The notes: a model not told the origin generated them from the letters alone. A stretch of 40,662 nt of DNA from an uncultured Clostridium sp. (GCA_947572545.1 CANPCK010000003.1:1-40662), one strand, 5' to 3'; positions 18,978-27,846 are shown, counted from the stretch's first letter. Made by a program: numbers and translations.

Positions 18978-20007
18978 TTATTTGTTTCTTAGCTCATGTA
19001 CTTCTTTTAGCTTATCTCTATTCCCAATAACTAATACATCTTCAGCATCTATACAGAATATATCTTCTACATTTAATAATATTATCTTCTTGTTTCCTGC
19101 ATAAATAATATTGTTTTTAGAGTCATATTCTTTTATGTTTCCTTTCAAGAAGTTATCTTTTTCATCTGGTTTTATATATCTAAGTAGCGAATTCCAAGTT
19201 CCTATATCATCCCATCCAAAATCTCCTGGGATAACATATATATTTTTAGATTTCTCCATAACTGCATAATCTATTGATATAGATTCGCATTCTGAATAAA
19301 CTTTATTTAATTCTTCTTTATAATTATTTTTTTCAATTGGTGGCAATGTTTTTAATATCTCGTATCCTGAATAATTTTGCTCTAATTCTTTAAGCATATT
19401 ATTGACATCAAATATAAACATTCCCGCATTCCAAAGGTATGTTCCGTTCACTTAAATATTCTTTTGCTGTTTCTAAATTTGGCTTTTCTACAAATCTTTC
19501 TACTTTAATTACTTTATCATTGCTTTTTTCGCATTTTATATATCCATATCCAGTTTCAGGCCTATTTGGTGTTATTCCTATTGTAACTATTGAATTTTTA
19601 TTTTCTTTTTGTACATAGCCATTTGCCATTTGTAATATTCTACAAAATTCTTCACTATTTGCTATTGCATGGTCTGATGGAAGTACAGCTATTGTTGCAT
19701 CTTCATATATTTGTTTTATATAAAGACTTGCAAGCAAAATACATGGTGCAGTATTCCTTCCTATAGGTTCCACTATTACATTTCTATCTGGTAAATCTTG
19801 AAGTTGAATTTTAACTAGTTCTTTATACTTTTCTCCAGTTACAACAAATATCCTTTCTTTAGGTATAATCTTTAATAGTCTTTCATATGTAAGTTGTATC
19901 ATTGTTTTTTCGTCTATTAAATTTAAAAATTGTTTTGGCAATTCTTCTGTAGATTTAGGCCAGAACCTTGTCCCCTTGCCTCCTGCCATAATTAGTGCAC
20001 AGAACAT
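18978..20007 (-). CDS. manC: Mannose-1-phosphate guanylyltransferase, one CGG +1 site
   Basis: The enzyme makes GDP-mannose from mannose-1-phosphate and GTP. The pyrophosphorylase signature GGKGTRFWP (9-17), the VEPIGRNTAPC stretch and the VLPSDHAI stretch are clear. The zero frame stops at 19408 after YLSERNIPLECGN. Skipping the C at 19446 gives YLSE-G-TYLWNAGMFIFD, the conserved sugar-binding block of the family, and a 342-residue protein of normal length without the C-terminal isomerase domain of bifunctional forms. The start at 20007 has GGAGG five bases upstream. It is the first gene of the locus, behind the promoter at 20045-20073. Confidence 0.9.
19443..19446 (-). other. CGGA +1 frameshift site, ManC
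   Basis: Preceding codon GAA, then C-GGA. The shifted frame restores the conserved G-x-Y-x-W-N-A-G-M-F block. An out-of-frame GCG GGA 20 bases downstream (19424-19426) has no extra base. Confidence 0.88.
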
Positions 20008-20044
20008 ATTATCCTCCAATATAAAAAAATAAATTAGTAGCTAT

Positions 20045-20073
20045 ATTATATAAAATATGTCCAAAAATATCAA
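20045..20073 (-). promoter_or_regulatory. Promoter of the polysaccharide locus
   Basis: -35 TTGATA (20068-20073) and -10 TATAAT (20045-20050) are separated by 17 bases, ending 38 bases before the manC start. It could drive the operon from manC leftwards. Confidence 0.65.
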
Positions 20074-20175
20074 GTAAATTCATCATATATTTAAAAATAT
20101 TAAGTTTTTCTATATTTATGTTAATTGTTTTTGTGTTTATGTTAATTGCAATTTGATATATTTTCATAAATAAAT

Positions 20176-20206
20176 AGTAGGATGTACTTTTTTTGTACAT
20201 CCTACT
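20176..20206 (-). terminator. Hairpin after the bactofilin-like gene
   Basis: The arms agtaggatgtac and gtacatcctact are perfectly complementary around a seven-base loop, directly after the stop at 20224. The T run lies in the loop rather than after the stem, so termination strength is uncertain. Confidence 0.55.
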
Positions 20207-20223
20207 GTTATTTATATTATTTT

Positions 20224-21435
20224 TTATTCTTCTATTTGCTCTTTTTTCCTTTTATCAAATTGGTATAATATAATTATTCCAACTCCTACAAATAATACTA
20301 TTGCAGATATCCAACCACCTATTACTGGTAACTTTCTTATTAAGAATATTACAAATGATACTGGTAATATCATTAATATTTTTTTCCATACTGTGTCTAT
20401 TGCTGTAATTTTATTTGCTATAAATTCATTAGCAGCTATTGATACTATTGTACTATTCAATACTAAAGCTAAAACATATATTATAATCATTATTAGTGAT
20501 ACTGGTGTTCCTATTATCGTAAATATTAGTAAAAATGCTATTACTGGAACTAATACTGTAAATCCAAGTCCAATTGCTGCAGCTAATAACCCTTTAGTTG
20601 AAACATATTCTTTTGCTTTATTTGTAAATTTAGGTGCTATAAATATAAATATAGCATAAATAACTAATACAAATATAGCTTCTACAATTCCATCAAATAT
20701 ATAGTCAGATATTGTAGGTGTTTTTGTTGCTTCTTGTCTTTTCTCTGTAAAATTAACTTCTCCATTAACTGTTATTTTTTCCATGTCTTCTACTTTTTTA
20801 TTTGAATAATAATTTAAGTTTCCTCCTACATAAGCTGCTGTTTCTTCATCTTTATATACTTGTATATTTCCTGATGCTAAATCTAAGTTTCTTCCTATTT
20901 GACCATAAATGACTGTATTGTCAGCTCCTACTTTAAGGTCTCTATATACTACACTTGTTTTAGTCATTTCAAAGTTCTTTGTTGCTGCATACATATCATA
21001 TGAAAACCCATTCATTCTTATTGTATTAGCAAATATAAATGCATGAGTAGCTATATATGCTTCTTCTTCAATTGTAACTGTTGATGCAAAAACATATAGT
21101 GAACCATTTATTCTTCCTGTAATTTTAACATTATTTCCAAATATGAATACATTTCCGTCTACATCTTTATTCATAGTATAAGTAGTATTAGTATAATTAC
21201 CATCCTCTCCATATAATACATATAAGTCTCCTTCATATATGTTTCTTTGCTCATTATCTGATACAGGATTCATTTCATCTGTTGTTGTTACTGGTTCTCC
21301 TGTACTTGTTGTTCTTGGCTCTTGTACTGTTTGATTATTATCTACATCTGTTGCTAAAACTTTTGCATTTAAACATATTACTGATAATAATAGTGTGATT
21401 ATTAATGTTATGATTAAAAATTTAGTTTTTTTCAT
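20224..21435 (-). CDS. Bactofilin-like (polymer-forming) membrane protein
   Basis: About 403 residues. A signal-type hydrophobic segment (LIITLIITLLLSVICL) is followed by a low-complexity Thr/Glu stretch. A beta-helical repeat region then has alternating short hydrophobic strands such as GNVFIFGNNVKITGRINGSL and GDLYVLYGEDG, as in bactofilin/polymer-forming proteins. Four hydrophobic helices form the C-terminal half and a KRKKEQIEE tail ends it. It may form an extracytoplasmic scaffold anchored in the membrane. The start at 21435 is preceded by GGAAGG; an upstream ATG at 21489 would add a Cys-containing segment inside the repeat element. An out-of-frame GAC GGA (21155-21157) is unshifted. Specific role unknown. 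Confidence 0.7.
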   Translation of the reverse strand: MKKTKFLIITLIITLLLSVICLNAKVLATDVDNNQTVQEPRTTSTGEPVTTTDEMNPVSDNEQRNIYEGDLYVLYGEDGNYTNTTYTMNKDVDGNVFIFGNNVKITGRINGSLYVFASTVTIEEEAYIATHAFIFANTIRMNGFSYDMYAATKNFEMTKTSVVYRDLKVGADNTVIYGQIGRNLDLASGNIQVYKDEETAAYVGGNLNYYSNKKVEDMEKITVNGEVNFTEKRQEATKTPTISDYIFDGIVEAIFVLVIYAIFIFIAPKFTNKAKEYVSTKGLLAAAIGLGFTVLVPVIAFLLIFTIIGTPVSLIMIIIYVLALVLNSTIVSIAANEFIANKITAIDTVWKKILMILPVSFVIFLIRKLPVIGGWISAIVLFVGVGIIILYQFDKRKKEQIEE

Positions 21436-21468
21436 TTTATATCCTTCCCTTCTTATTTTTTTATTACA

Positions 21469-21711
21469 TTTTGCACATGTGGACGTCAAAATCTTTGATT
21501 TCGCTAACGTCCAATTTTCTTATTGAATAGGAAAAATCAACTTTTTTGTTGATAGCTTGTGGGTTAACAAGCGTAAGCAACAAAAAAATCATTAGAATTC
21601 CTATTCAACAAGGTTAATTTACATTGGGCAGTGCAATAATCGTGAAGCGATTTTGCACATGTGGACGTCAAAATCTTTGATTTTGCTAACGTCCAATTTT
21701 CTTATTGAATA
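21469..21711. repeat. Structured intergenic repeat element
   Basis: A 61-base unit beginning ttttgcacatgtggacgtc occurs directly repeated at 21469-21529 and 21651-21711 with one mismatch. Each unit has an internal stem ggacgt...acgtcc. Between them lie inverted arms ttgaataggaa/ttcctattcaa, a stem around ttgttg...caacaa, and a hairpin gtgcaataatcg/cgattttgcac. No ORF is seen. It resembles a MITE or other palindromic mobile repeat. Confidence 0.6.
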
Positions 21712-21736
21712 AAATTATTAACATATAATTTTTATT

Positions 21737-23038
21737 TTAGTGTACATACATATTTCCAATATCTTTTCTATAATTTAAAATCTCATCTACATTTCCTTCT
21801 AATGCACTATATACTTTTTCTTTTGCTTCTTCCATTGAATTTGAAACATAAACTGCTGCAAATAATCTTGAATTTCCAACGCTTTCATAATTATTTCCTT
21901 CTGTTTGTTTGCTACTTGCAAAATATATCTTTACTCCTTGATTTTCTATTTCTGCTTTATTTAATGTAAATTTACATGGTTCTTTTGATGATGATATTGC
22001 ATAGTTTGGGCTAACTATATAAACTGTAAAAGTATTTATTTTTTTAAATTTACAATTTTCTTTGCTTAAAGTTTGTTTTTGTATATTCTCAAATAGTTCT
22101 GTAAATGGTGTTTCTATTGCATTTAATATATTTAATGATTCTGGGTCTCCAAATCTTGCATTAAATTCAATAAATTTTATTCCGTCTTTACATTTAAAAA
22201 ATCCTCCATATATAACTCCATTAAATTCTAGTGAATCTTTATTTATATATTCTATTGTTTCTTTCATGAGTTTACTACAGATCTCTATATCTTCTTCTGT
22301 TAAGAATGGAAGTAGCCCATTTTCAAAGCCTAAACATCCCATTCCTCCAGTTCCTGGTCCTTTATCTTCATCAAATCTATATGGATAGTCAAATGTTGTT
22401 GGTGTTACTACTAAATTTTTTCCATCTGTAAGTCCTGTCACTGTGAACTCTCTTCCTTCAACCTTGTCTTGTACTATTACATTTCCACTTGCCTCTAAAC
22501 AAGATTTAGCATATTCAAATCCTTCTTCTTTTCCTTTGAAATGTATTCCCCCAACTTTTACACCTTTTCCTCCTGTTAATCCTTCTGGTTTAACTACAAA
22601 ACTGTCATCTTGATAATTATCTATTACTTTTCTTAAAGTATTTTCATCTCTAATATTTTGATTCTTGATTATCATTTCTGGTGCAAGCTTTTCTACTATC
22701 CCTAATGCATATGTTTTACTCCATTCAATTTTAGATCCTTTTGAAGTTGGTCCAAAAGTTTTTAACCCTAATTCTCTAGCCAAATCTATTAGTCCTTCTT
22801 GTAATAAATTATCACTGCTTATTATACAGTTTCCTATATTTTCTTCTTGTATAAATTTTTTGACTTCTTCTTTATTAAATGGGTCTCCTATAATGAATTT
22901 TCCTTTTGATTCTTCTACATATTTTGCTATGCTCGGATTTTTGTATGGCATTATTGAATATAAACTATATCCTTTTGACACATATTCTGCAATAACTGCT
23001 TCTCTTCCTCCATTTCCTAATAGTATAATTTTTTCCAT
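21737..23038 (-). CDS. purD: Phosphoribosylamine-glycine ligase (GARS), ATP-grasp
   Basis: A 433-residue ATP-grasp enzyme of purine synthesis, joining glycine to phosphoribosylamine. Supporting segments are GNGGREAVI near the N-terminus, the ATP-grasp loop VVKPEGLTGGKGVKV, KGPGTGGMGCLG, and EFNARFGDPESLNIL near the magnesium site. The usual GGREHA histidine is replaced by alanine. The start at 23038 has GAGGAGG upstream. The gene stands alone rather than in a pur operon, so it may be a lineage-specific variant. An out-of-frame GAC GGA (22182-22184) is unshifted. Confidence 0.87.
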   Translation of the reverse strand: MEKIILLGNGGREAVIAEYVSKGYSLYSIMPYKNPSIAKYVEESKGKFIIGDPFNKEEVKKFIQEENIGNCIISSDNLLQEGLIDLARELGLKTFGPTSKGSKIEWSKTYALGIVEKLAPEMIIKNQNIRDENTLRKVIDNYQDDSFVVKPEGLTGGKGVKVGGIHFKGKEEGFEYAKSCLEASGNVIVQDKVEGREFTVTGLTDGKNLVVTPTTFDYPYRFDEDKGPGTGGMGCLGFENGLLPFLTEEDIEICSKLMKETIEYINKDSLEFNGVIYGGFFKCKDGIKFIEFNARFGDPESLNILNAIETPFTELFENIQKQTLSKENCKFKKINTFTVYIVSPNYAISSSKEPCKFTLNKAEIENQGVKIYFASSKQTEGNNYESVGNSRLFAAVYVSNSMEEAKEKVYSALEGNVDEILNYRKDIGNMYVH

Positions 23039-23191
23039 TTTTTCCTCCTCTTTATTCGAAATAATCAATATATTACACTGTTGCTAAAGGTTAGCTTTCA
23101 ACTGTATCAGTATGTACTTTGCCACAATTTGTAGTAATTAATTTAATAACTACTACTATATTAATTTTTTTCAAACTTAATTTTTATTATT

Positions 23192-23686
23192 TTAATTTTT
23201 TACTATTTCTGTAATATCCTTTAGACTCTTTTTATATTGTTTTTTTATTTTTTTATTAGTTATTAAGATTTTTGCAGTATAATACATTATATAAATCACA
23301 CCAACTGATAATAATAGTCTTCCATAACTTAAATAATATATTGAATATAAATATATTAAGTATAGTGTAAATATTGCTATTACCATTATCTCTATTCCAT
23401 GTAGCCAAAGTTCTCCGTTATCTTTTTTATATCCATATTCAAATAATAAAATTGCTGTAATTAAAAACATTATGGAAAAAACTTTTAAATCCATTAAATA
23501 CATGTCTGTTTGTATATTGTTCATTCCAATATTTAGTGCTACTAAATATACAATTATTATTGCTGCAATTACTATATTTTCAAATATTTTAGAACTAATT
23601 TTTTCTTTTATAGATTTAGGTATCTTCTTTTTTTCTTCCATTACCTTTTCTAATTGCTCTATATTTCTTTTTTGTTCTCTTTTCAT
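23192..23686 (-). CDS. Small membrane protein, unknown
   Basis: The 164-residue protein starts with a charged, probably coiled stretch (about 1-33, EQLEKVMEEKKKIPKSIKEK). Four hydrophobic helices follow, and it ends with a Lys-rich cytoplasmic tail (NKKIKKQYKKSLKD). AGAGAGG precedes the ATG. I do not recognise a family. One out-of-frame CGG (AAC GGA, 23415-23417) is unshifted. It stands alone between purD and xerD. Confidence 0.6.
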   Translation of the reverse strand: MKREQKRNIEQLEKVMEEKKKIPKSIKEKISSKIFENIVIAAIIIVYLVALNIGMNNIQTDMYLMDLKVFSIMFLITAILLFEYGYKKDNGELWLHGIEIMVIAIFTLYLIYLYSIYYLSYGRLLLSVGVIYIMYYTAKILITNKKIKKQYKKSLKDITEIVKN

Positions 23687-23949
23687 GGGTTTTCCTCTCT
23701 AAAAACTAATTAAGCCCGCTTTTAGTTAACACTCAAAGTGGGCTTTTATTTCTGTTATTATTAAATTTTATAGGAATATAATTTCAAAAGAAACAACTAA
23801 TACAAGACAATTAAGATCAAATATGAGTATACATTGATCCTGAAGCTATTAATTCTTTGCTTTTTTACAACTTCAGTATGCAATTTGTCTTGCAAATCGT
23901 ATTTCTTTACCTAAATTTTAACATAGTAGTACAAAGTTTATTTTAGAAA
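23687..23949. other. Gene-free interval with hairpins
   Basis: The interval between xerD and the small membrane gene has no credible ORF. It holds a GC-rich stem (aagcccgcttt/aaagtgggctt, about 23711-23745, T-rich tail on the plus strand). It also holds a looser pair of arms (acaagacaatt/aatttgtcttg) and ctgaag/cttcag arms. The first hairpin may be a terminator or a leader element. Confidence 0.4.
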
Positions 23950-24831
23950 TTATGCTCTTGGGTGAGCTTTTCTATATATATTTTGTATTGTTGCATCTTG
24001 GAATTGCATATATATTTGAGTTGAAGATATATCTGAATGCCCAAGCATTGTTTGAATTGCCTTTAAATCTGCTCCATTTTGTAAAAGGTGTGTTGCAAAA
24101 GAATGTCTTAATATATGTGGTGTAATTTCTTTACTTATATGAGCCTGTTCTTTATAATATTTTACTATTTTCCAAAATCCTTGTCTAGTAAGTCTTTGTC
24201 CATTAGTATTAACAAATAGTGCTTTATTATTTTCATCCTTAATTAAAATATTTCTTGAATTTTCAACATATTCTTTTAACGCTTGTAATGATAATGAACC
24301 TAATGGTATATTTCTTGTTCTTTCTTTCCCTCTACATACTACATAAGATTCTTGCAAATTTACATCTTCAATATTTAATGATATTATTTCTGTAACTTTC
24401 ATTCCTGTTGCATAAGCAAATTCTAGCATTGCTTTATCTCTAATTCCTTTTAAGTCAACATTCTTTGGTTGCTCTAATAATAATTCTACTTCTTGTGAAG
24501 TTAATACTGATGGTACTCTTTTTTCTATTTTAGGAGATTGTATTCCATCTGTTGGATCTTTTTTTACTTTTTTTGCTCTTAATAAATATTGATAAAATGA
24601 TCTAATAGATGCTAAACTTCTAGATATAGTAGATGTCTTTTTTCCAATATCATTCATATATTTTAAATAGTCCTGTATTCCTTCTTCATCTACTTTTAAG
24701 TAGTTTATTTTATTTTCTTCTATATAAGCTTCATATTGAAGTATATCTCTTCTGTATGATTGTAATGTATTTTGTGATACTTTTTTATCATTCTCAATAA
24801 AGTTTAAGAAATTTTTAATTTGTTTTTGCAT
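23950..24831 (-). CDS. xerD: Tyrosine recombinase XerD
   Basis: This recombinase acts with XerC at dif sites to resolve chromosome dimers. It has 293 residues, the usual length. The N-terminal SAM-like domain covers about 1-90. Catalytic residues visible are Lys169 in RGKERTR, His239 and Arg242 in HILRH, His265 in MLGHS and the nucleophile Tyr274 in TQIYMQ. The first catalytic arginine, normally in ATG-(I/L)-R-VSEL, is lysine here (ATGMKVTEI, Lys145). GGGAGAAAGAG precedes the start. It lies directly downstream of spoIIM; in Bacillus the two genes are also near neighbours. The AT-rich 106-base gap upstream holds a palindrome taacata/tatgtta. Confidence 0.88.
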   Translation of the reverse strand: MQKQIKNFLNFIENDKKVSQNTLQSYRRDILQYEAYIEENKINYLKVDEEGIQDYLKYMNDIGKKTSTISRSLASIRSFYQYLLRAKKVKKDPTDGIQSPKIEKRVPSVLTSQEVELLLEQPKNVDLKGIRDKAMLEFAYATGMKVTEIISLNIEDVNLQESYVVCRGKERTRNIPLGSLSLQALKEYVENSRNILIKDENNKALFVNTNGQRLTRQGFWKIVKYYKEQAHISKEITPHILRHSFATHLLQNGADLKAIQTMLGHSDISSTQIYMQFQDATIQNIYRKAHPRA

Positions 24832-24937
24832 TCTCTTTCTCCCTTACTATTTTATTATTCGTCATATATATTTATTAACATAAGATATATATGTTATATC
24901 AAATTACACGAGAAATGTAAATAGGTTTTGTAAAATT

Positions 24938-25593
24938 TTATAAAATATTTATAGTTGACATAATTATATTAGATGATATATATGTTTCTATAAAAGATGC
25001 TACGAATAGCATTGTAGCTATTATTGCGCAGAAACATGTATGTCTTAATATTTCCAATTTTATGTTATCACGTCTTTTGTCCTTCATTATAGACTTATAC
25101 AATCTTATACCGACTTATTGATAAAGCAAAAATAGTTGGAATAAGTATTATATTTTGTAATAACATCGAAGATAAAATAAATATACTTCCGCTCTTTACT
25201 CCTAAAGTAGCAATTGCGCTTGCAGCACTATACCCAAGGCAAAATCCTTTAAAACAAACTGCTCCATATACTACAAATATTCCTATAACTGTAAGTCCCG
25301 AAAACCATAATAATAATGCAAATGATAGATTCTTTTTTATTGAACTTATGAAAAGTTTAATATAATCTATACTTGCATTATCTTTTGTTTTTCCTATAAA
25401 ATCATTTATATAGCTGCTTATCTCTTGCCCTTGTGTTTCACTTGCATTATTTATAAATAATACTCCAAGTATTATTCCGACATAAAAATATTATTGTTAT
25501 TAAACAATAATTTCTCAAATTGTTTCTTATATGCGTCTGTATTATTCCTATCTTCTCACGGTTTCTTTGAATTCTTGTTCTTTTGTTTTGCAT
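24938..25593 (-). CDS. spoIIM: Stage II sporulation protein M, two CGG +1 sites
   Basis: SpoIIM is part of the SpoIIDMP machine that drives engulfment of the forespore. Read in one frame this region looks like a dead gene in three pieces. Skipping the C at 25479 (FLC-G-IILGVLFINN) and at 25112 (ALSIS-G-IRLYKSIMKD) joins them into a 217-residue protein with five or six helices, matching the family's usual size. It includes the FKGFCLGYSAA segment and the C-terminal block around EILRHTCFCAIIA. GAGAGG precedes the start. Two other CGGs lie in the gene out of frame (TCG GGA 25298-25300; AGC GGA 25189-25191), both without an extra base. Neighbour xerD supports the identity. Confidence 0.88.
25109..25112 (-). 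other. CGGT +1 frameshift site, SpoIIM site 2
   Basis: Preceding codon AGT, then C-GGT. Unshifted translation stops four codons after CGG. The shifted frame gives SGIRLYKSIMKDKR. Confidence 0.87.
25476..25479 (-). other. CGGA +1 frameshift site, SpoIIM site 1
   Basis: Preceding codon TGT, then C-GGA. Unshifted translation ends nine codons after CGG. The shifted frame gives FLCGIILGVLFINNASE inside the first helix. Confidence 0.87.
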
Positions 25594-25662
25594 TACATAT
25601 ACCTCTCTTATTCTCTTCTTAATCAATGTTTATGTAATACATTTCAAATTAGAACTATATTT

Positions 25663-26861
25663 TTAGCATTTTGCTTCTACCTTTCCATATACTCCTCCTC
25701 CACCTGCTGATATCTTCACATTCCCACTCTTTGCATCAATAATATTTCTTGCTATCTTTTCCCCACACACTGCTTCTATATCATCAAATGAGATTTTATG
25801 TAATATATTCATTTCTGTTTCAAATTTAGATAATAATTTTTCAATCGTTTTTGTTCCAAGTCCTGGTATAAATGATAGAGGAACTTGATATTTATATTCA
25901 GGTCTAAAATTGGGACTCTTAGTTTTCTCTTTGTCCCTTATTATTTCTATTCTATCTAAAACTCCCATTGTTACATTTCTACTATCACAGCTATCACATT
26001 TAGTGACTGGCACATTTCCCTCTATTCTCTTATTACAAACTTCACAATAAGTTCTATGATACTTACCAAGTTTTGGGTCCAATCCATAATTGCAAACTAT
26101 TTTTCTTTCTTCTTCATTTCTTATTGCTTTCATAAGCTCTTTATATGAAATCTTTTCTACTTTCATCTTGTTATATTCTCTTGCAATCTTTGGTAATGAA
26201 TGTGCATCTGAATTTGTTAAAAATGTCTTTTCTTCTAGTTCTGATATTTTATCTGCTAAAAATGTATCTGAACTCAATCCCAATTCTATTGCTGGGATTT
26301 TCTCATATTTTTCTTTGAATATTCTTTTTAAGCTTTTTGCGCAGTTTCCATAAAAACTTTTATGTGGAGTAAAAGCATGTGCTGGTATTAATACCCCATT
26401 ATATTTCTCTACAATATCTATTAAGTCATATGCTGATATATTTGCTCTTTGAGAACTTAATGTCATGTTTTTTATATGTTTTTCCATTTCTTTTGAAAAA
26501 CCTTTTATGTCTTTTAAGTATGGAAAATAGCATAAATTATGAGCACTCCCTGTTTTTCCGTTCTTCTGTCACTTCTGATGTCTCAATTTCGCTCCCTAAT
26601 ATTATGCAAACTTTATCTTTATATATAATTCCACCGTTCTTCTAGTTCTCTTGCTTCTCCATTTTTTAAAAAATTTTCTATGTCTTCTATTACATAAGGT
26701 GATGCACAGTCTATTATTCCTGCAATATTAATTCCCTTTCTTTCTGCACATTCCTTTGCAATATTTTCAAAATTCAAACTTCTTGCTGCTGTTATTTTTA
26801 TTGGCTTATTATTTTTTGTTCTTCCTATGTGTATATGTAAATCTGCAAATACTTCATACAT
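25663..26861 (-). CDS. Endonuclease Q-like PHP-domain protein (YqxK family), two CGG +1 sites
   Basis: EndoQ enzymes cut DNA 5' of deaminated bases. The metal-binding PHP motifs are present: DLHIHIGR near the N-terminus, GSEIET, PAHAFTPHKSFYG and the late SDAHSL. A four-cysteine zinc knot (CEVC...CDSC) and a helix-hairpin-helix region (FIPGLGTKTIEKLL) complete the family layout. The zero frame breaks at 26634-26636 and 26558-26560. Skipping each C gives ARELEE-G-GIIYKDKVCIILGSE and EVTEE-G-KTGSAHNL, and a 398-residue protein. The 25-residue middle piece has no long ORF of its own yet carries the metal motif GSEIE. The start abuts the stop of the gene before it. Confidence 0.86.
26557..26560 (-). 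other. CGGA +1 frameshift site, endonuclease Q site 2
   Basis: Preceding codon GAA, then C-GGA. Unshifted translation ends seven codons later. The shifted frame gives TEEGKTGSAHNLCYFPYL. Confidence 0.86.
26633..26636 (-). other. CGGT +1 frameshift site, endonuclease Q site 1
   Basis: Preceding codon GAA, then C-GGT. Unshifted translation ends at 26619. The shifted frame gives ELEEGGIIYKDKVCII. Confidence 0.86.
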
Positions 26862-27098
26862 TTAACGTTCGTCACCCTCTCTATCTACACCTATTTCTTT
26901 TTTCAATTCTTCTGCTCTTTCTTGTATTCTTTTGTTTTCTTTACCTTTTCTTATATCATCTGCTGCTATTTTATCATACATACTATTCATCATTTCTCTA
27001 GCAGTTTTAGTAAGCTGTGCTCTATCTCTTAAGTCTATTATAGTTGGATTACAGCTTCCCTCTTTTGCTCCTAAATCATTATTTTCTATATCTCTCAT
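26862..27098 (-). CDS. Small charged protein, unknown
   Basis: A 78-residue, highly charged and probably helical protein (KENKRIQERAEELKKEIG near the end). It overlaps the preceding gene by four bases (ATGA), and its stop touches the start codon of the endonuclease Q gene, so all three are probably translated as a unit. I recognise no family. The tight coupling on both sides is the main support that it is real. Confidence 0.6.
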   Translation of the reverse strand: MRDIENNDLGAKEGSCNPTIIDLRDRAQLTKTAREMMNSMYDKIAADDIRKGKENKRIQERAEELKKEIGVDREGDER

Positions 27099-27634
27099 GC
27101 AGCAACACCTTCTTTCAAATAAACGAATTCTTTAAATTCTTTTAAGTATCTATTTTCTATACCTCTTAAATTTCTATTTTCTAAAAGGTTCATTGCTTCA
27201 TCTATTGAAAATCCTTTTCTTTCAGGTCTATCTAATAATAATCCTCCAAAGTTGTCTACAAGTTCTAATATGTCTCCTTCTTTTTCTCTATTTTCACTAA
27301 TAGTATATCTGTTTACTTCTGTGCATATTTTACAGAATTTATCTGAAAATCCTAATGTTGAAAGATATTCTGCTCCATCTACTGCATATCTTCTTATTTT
27401 TTCAATATCATAAGAAACTATATTTTTTTTGCAAGCATATAAAAGACATGCTGTAACTACAAGATTTTTATCTACATCAATATTCATTTGTTCAATAAAT
27501 AATCTTGCAAGTTCTGCTTTTAATATTACAGAATTATCAAAAAAGATTTTTGCTCTTTTTTGTAAATAATATACTATTTCTAATTTCTTCATATAGTCTT
27601 TTTCACCTAATATATAATCGGCAAATGTTTCCAT
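27095..27634 (-). CDS. Conserved-looking helical protein, unknown
   Basis: 179 residues from the start at 27634, which has AGAGGGG upstream; an ATG at 27673 lies before it without a good site. The protein is predicted helical, with segments ELARLFIEQMNIDVDKNLVV and RRYAVDGAEYLSTLGFSDKF that recall HD-type helical bundles, but the HD residues are not evident. It heads the endonuclease Q operon, behind the promoter at 27678-27706. Function unknown. Confidence 0.65.
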   Translation of the reverse strand: METFADYILGEKDYMKKLEIVYYLQKRAKIFFDNSVILKAELARLFIEQMNIDVDKNLVVTACLLYACKKNIVSYDIEKIRRYAVDGAEYLSTLGFSDKFCKICTEVNRYTISENREKEGDILELVDNFGGLLLDRPERKGFSIDEAMNLLENRNLRGIENRYLKEFKEFVYLKEGVAA

Positions 27635-27677
27635 AGTTATCCCCTCTGCCTTTCTTTTGTTTTTTGTATTCACTTGT

Positions 27678-27706
27678 ATTATATTTTATTAACATTTATT
27701 TTTCAA
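27678..27706 (-). promoter_or_regulatory. Promoter of the endonuclease Q operon
   Basis: -35 TTGAAA (27701-27706) and -10 TATAAT (27678-27683) have a 17-base spacer, 44 bases before the start at 27634. Confidence 0.62.
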
Positions 27707-27805
27707 TAGAGTAATAAAATTGTAATATAAATATATTTAAAATGTAACATTTGTTAGTTGAAGTTATTCCTATTTTATAGTTAGATGTAGATAAAAAATT
27801 CCAAA

Positions 27806-27846
27806 AAAATTGCTTTGAACTTATTTTCTAAATTCAAAACAATTTT
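27806..27846 (-). terminator. Terminator of rnhA
   Basis: On the minus strand the arms aaattgttttgaa and ttcaaagcaattt are followed by a T run, about 60 bases after the rnhA stop. The remaining AT-rich interval up to 27677 shows no gene. Confidence 0.7.

Noticed and set aside
20009-20200. Possible 63-residue ORF between manC and the bactofilin-like gene
   Set aside because: It covers the manC promoter and a hairpin and has no ribosome site or recognisable sequence.
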